From assembly GCA_964517355.1 (NCBI GenBank), contig CAZFCK010000273.1, positions 1 through 5,691 of the forward strand: 5,691 nt of DNA. Reading direction: 5' to 3'. A model generated the notes under the pieces. That model did not search any database, had not been told where the DNA came from, and saw only the letters and a program-made list of their open reading frames with translations. This document shows, in pieces, positions 5,674-5,691 of the stretch; the stretch's first letter is position 1, and each line of letters opens with the position of its first letter. Made by a program: the position numbers and the translations under genes. This stretch comes from CAZFCK01 sp964517355. GTDB taxonomy: Bacteria; Desulfobacterota; Desulfovibrionia; Desulfovibrionales; Desulfovibrionaceae.

Positions 5674-5691
5674 GCGACAGCAGAGCTAGGG

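Overview
The window carries four well-supported protein genes. The suggested source is a sulfate-reducing, Desulfovibrio-type bacterium (Desulfovibrionaceae). That rests on overall protein character: a short C4-type DksA, a divergent NFACT protein of about 520 residues, a DUF4213/DUF364 protein, and a ModF-like double ATPase with moderately GC-rich coding sequence. It is an inference, as no single gene is diagnostic.

Layout from left to right. Positions 1-287 have no supported gene. An NFACT-family protein (RqcH/Rqc2/FbpA-like, a ribosome-quality-control family) is on the minus strand at 288-1853. Next comes an unusually long gap of about 650 bases (1854-2507). It holds a strong minus-strand hairpin terminator about 250 bases beyond the dksA stop, an 8-bp inverted repeat, and no convincing gene. 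dksA (minus, 2508-2870) and a DUF4213/DUF364 gene (plus, 3062-3853) are divergent across 191 bases. dksA has a perfect TATAAT and a strong Shine-Dalgarno. The DUF364 gene has a well-spaced promoter whose predicted start site falls on its ATG, which suggests a leaderless mRNA. A tandem two-cassette ABC ATPase resembling ModF/PhrA lies on the minus strand at 3993-5567, convergent with the DUF364 gene. A hairpin without a U-tract sits between these two. A perfect 15-bp inverted repeat lies near the right edge.

The genes look like independent transcription units, not an operon. dksA and the NFACT gene belong to core information processing (stringent-response transcription control and ribosome rescue or quality control). 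The DUF364 protein and the ModF-like ATPase both have loose links to metals (putative heavy-metal chelation and molybdate-transport relatives). They are transcribed toward each other, and no permease or binding protein is present here. I see no CRISPR array, tRNA, rRNA, insertion sequence or clear novel defence system. The main points of interest are the leaderless promoter, the altered motifs in the NFACT protein, and the long 3' region after dksA.
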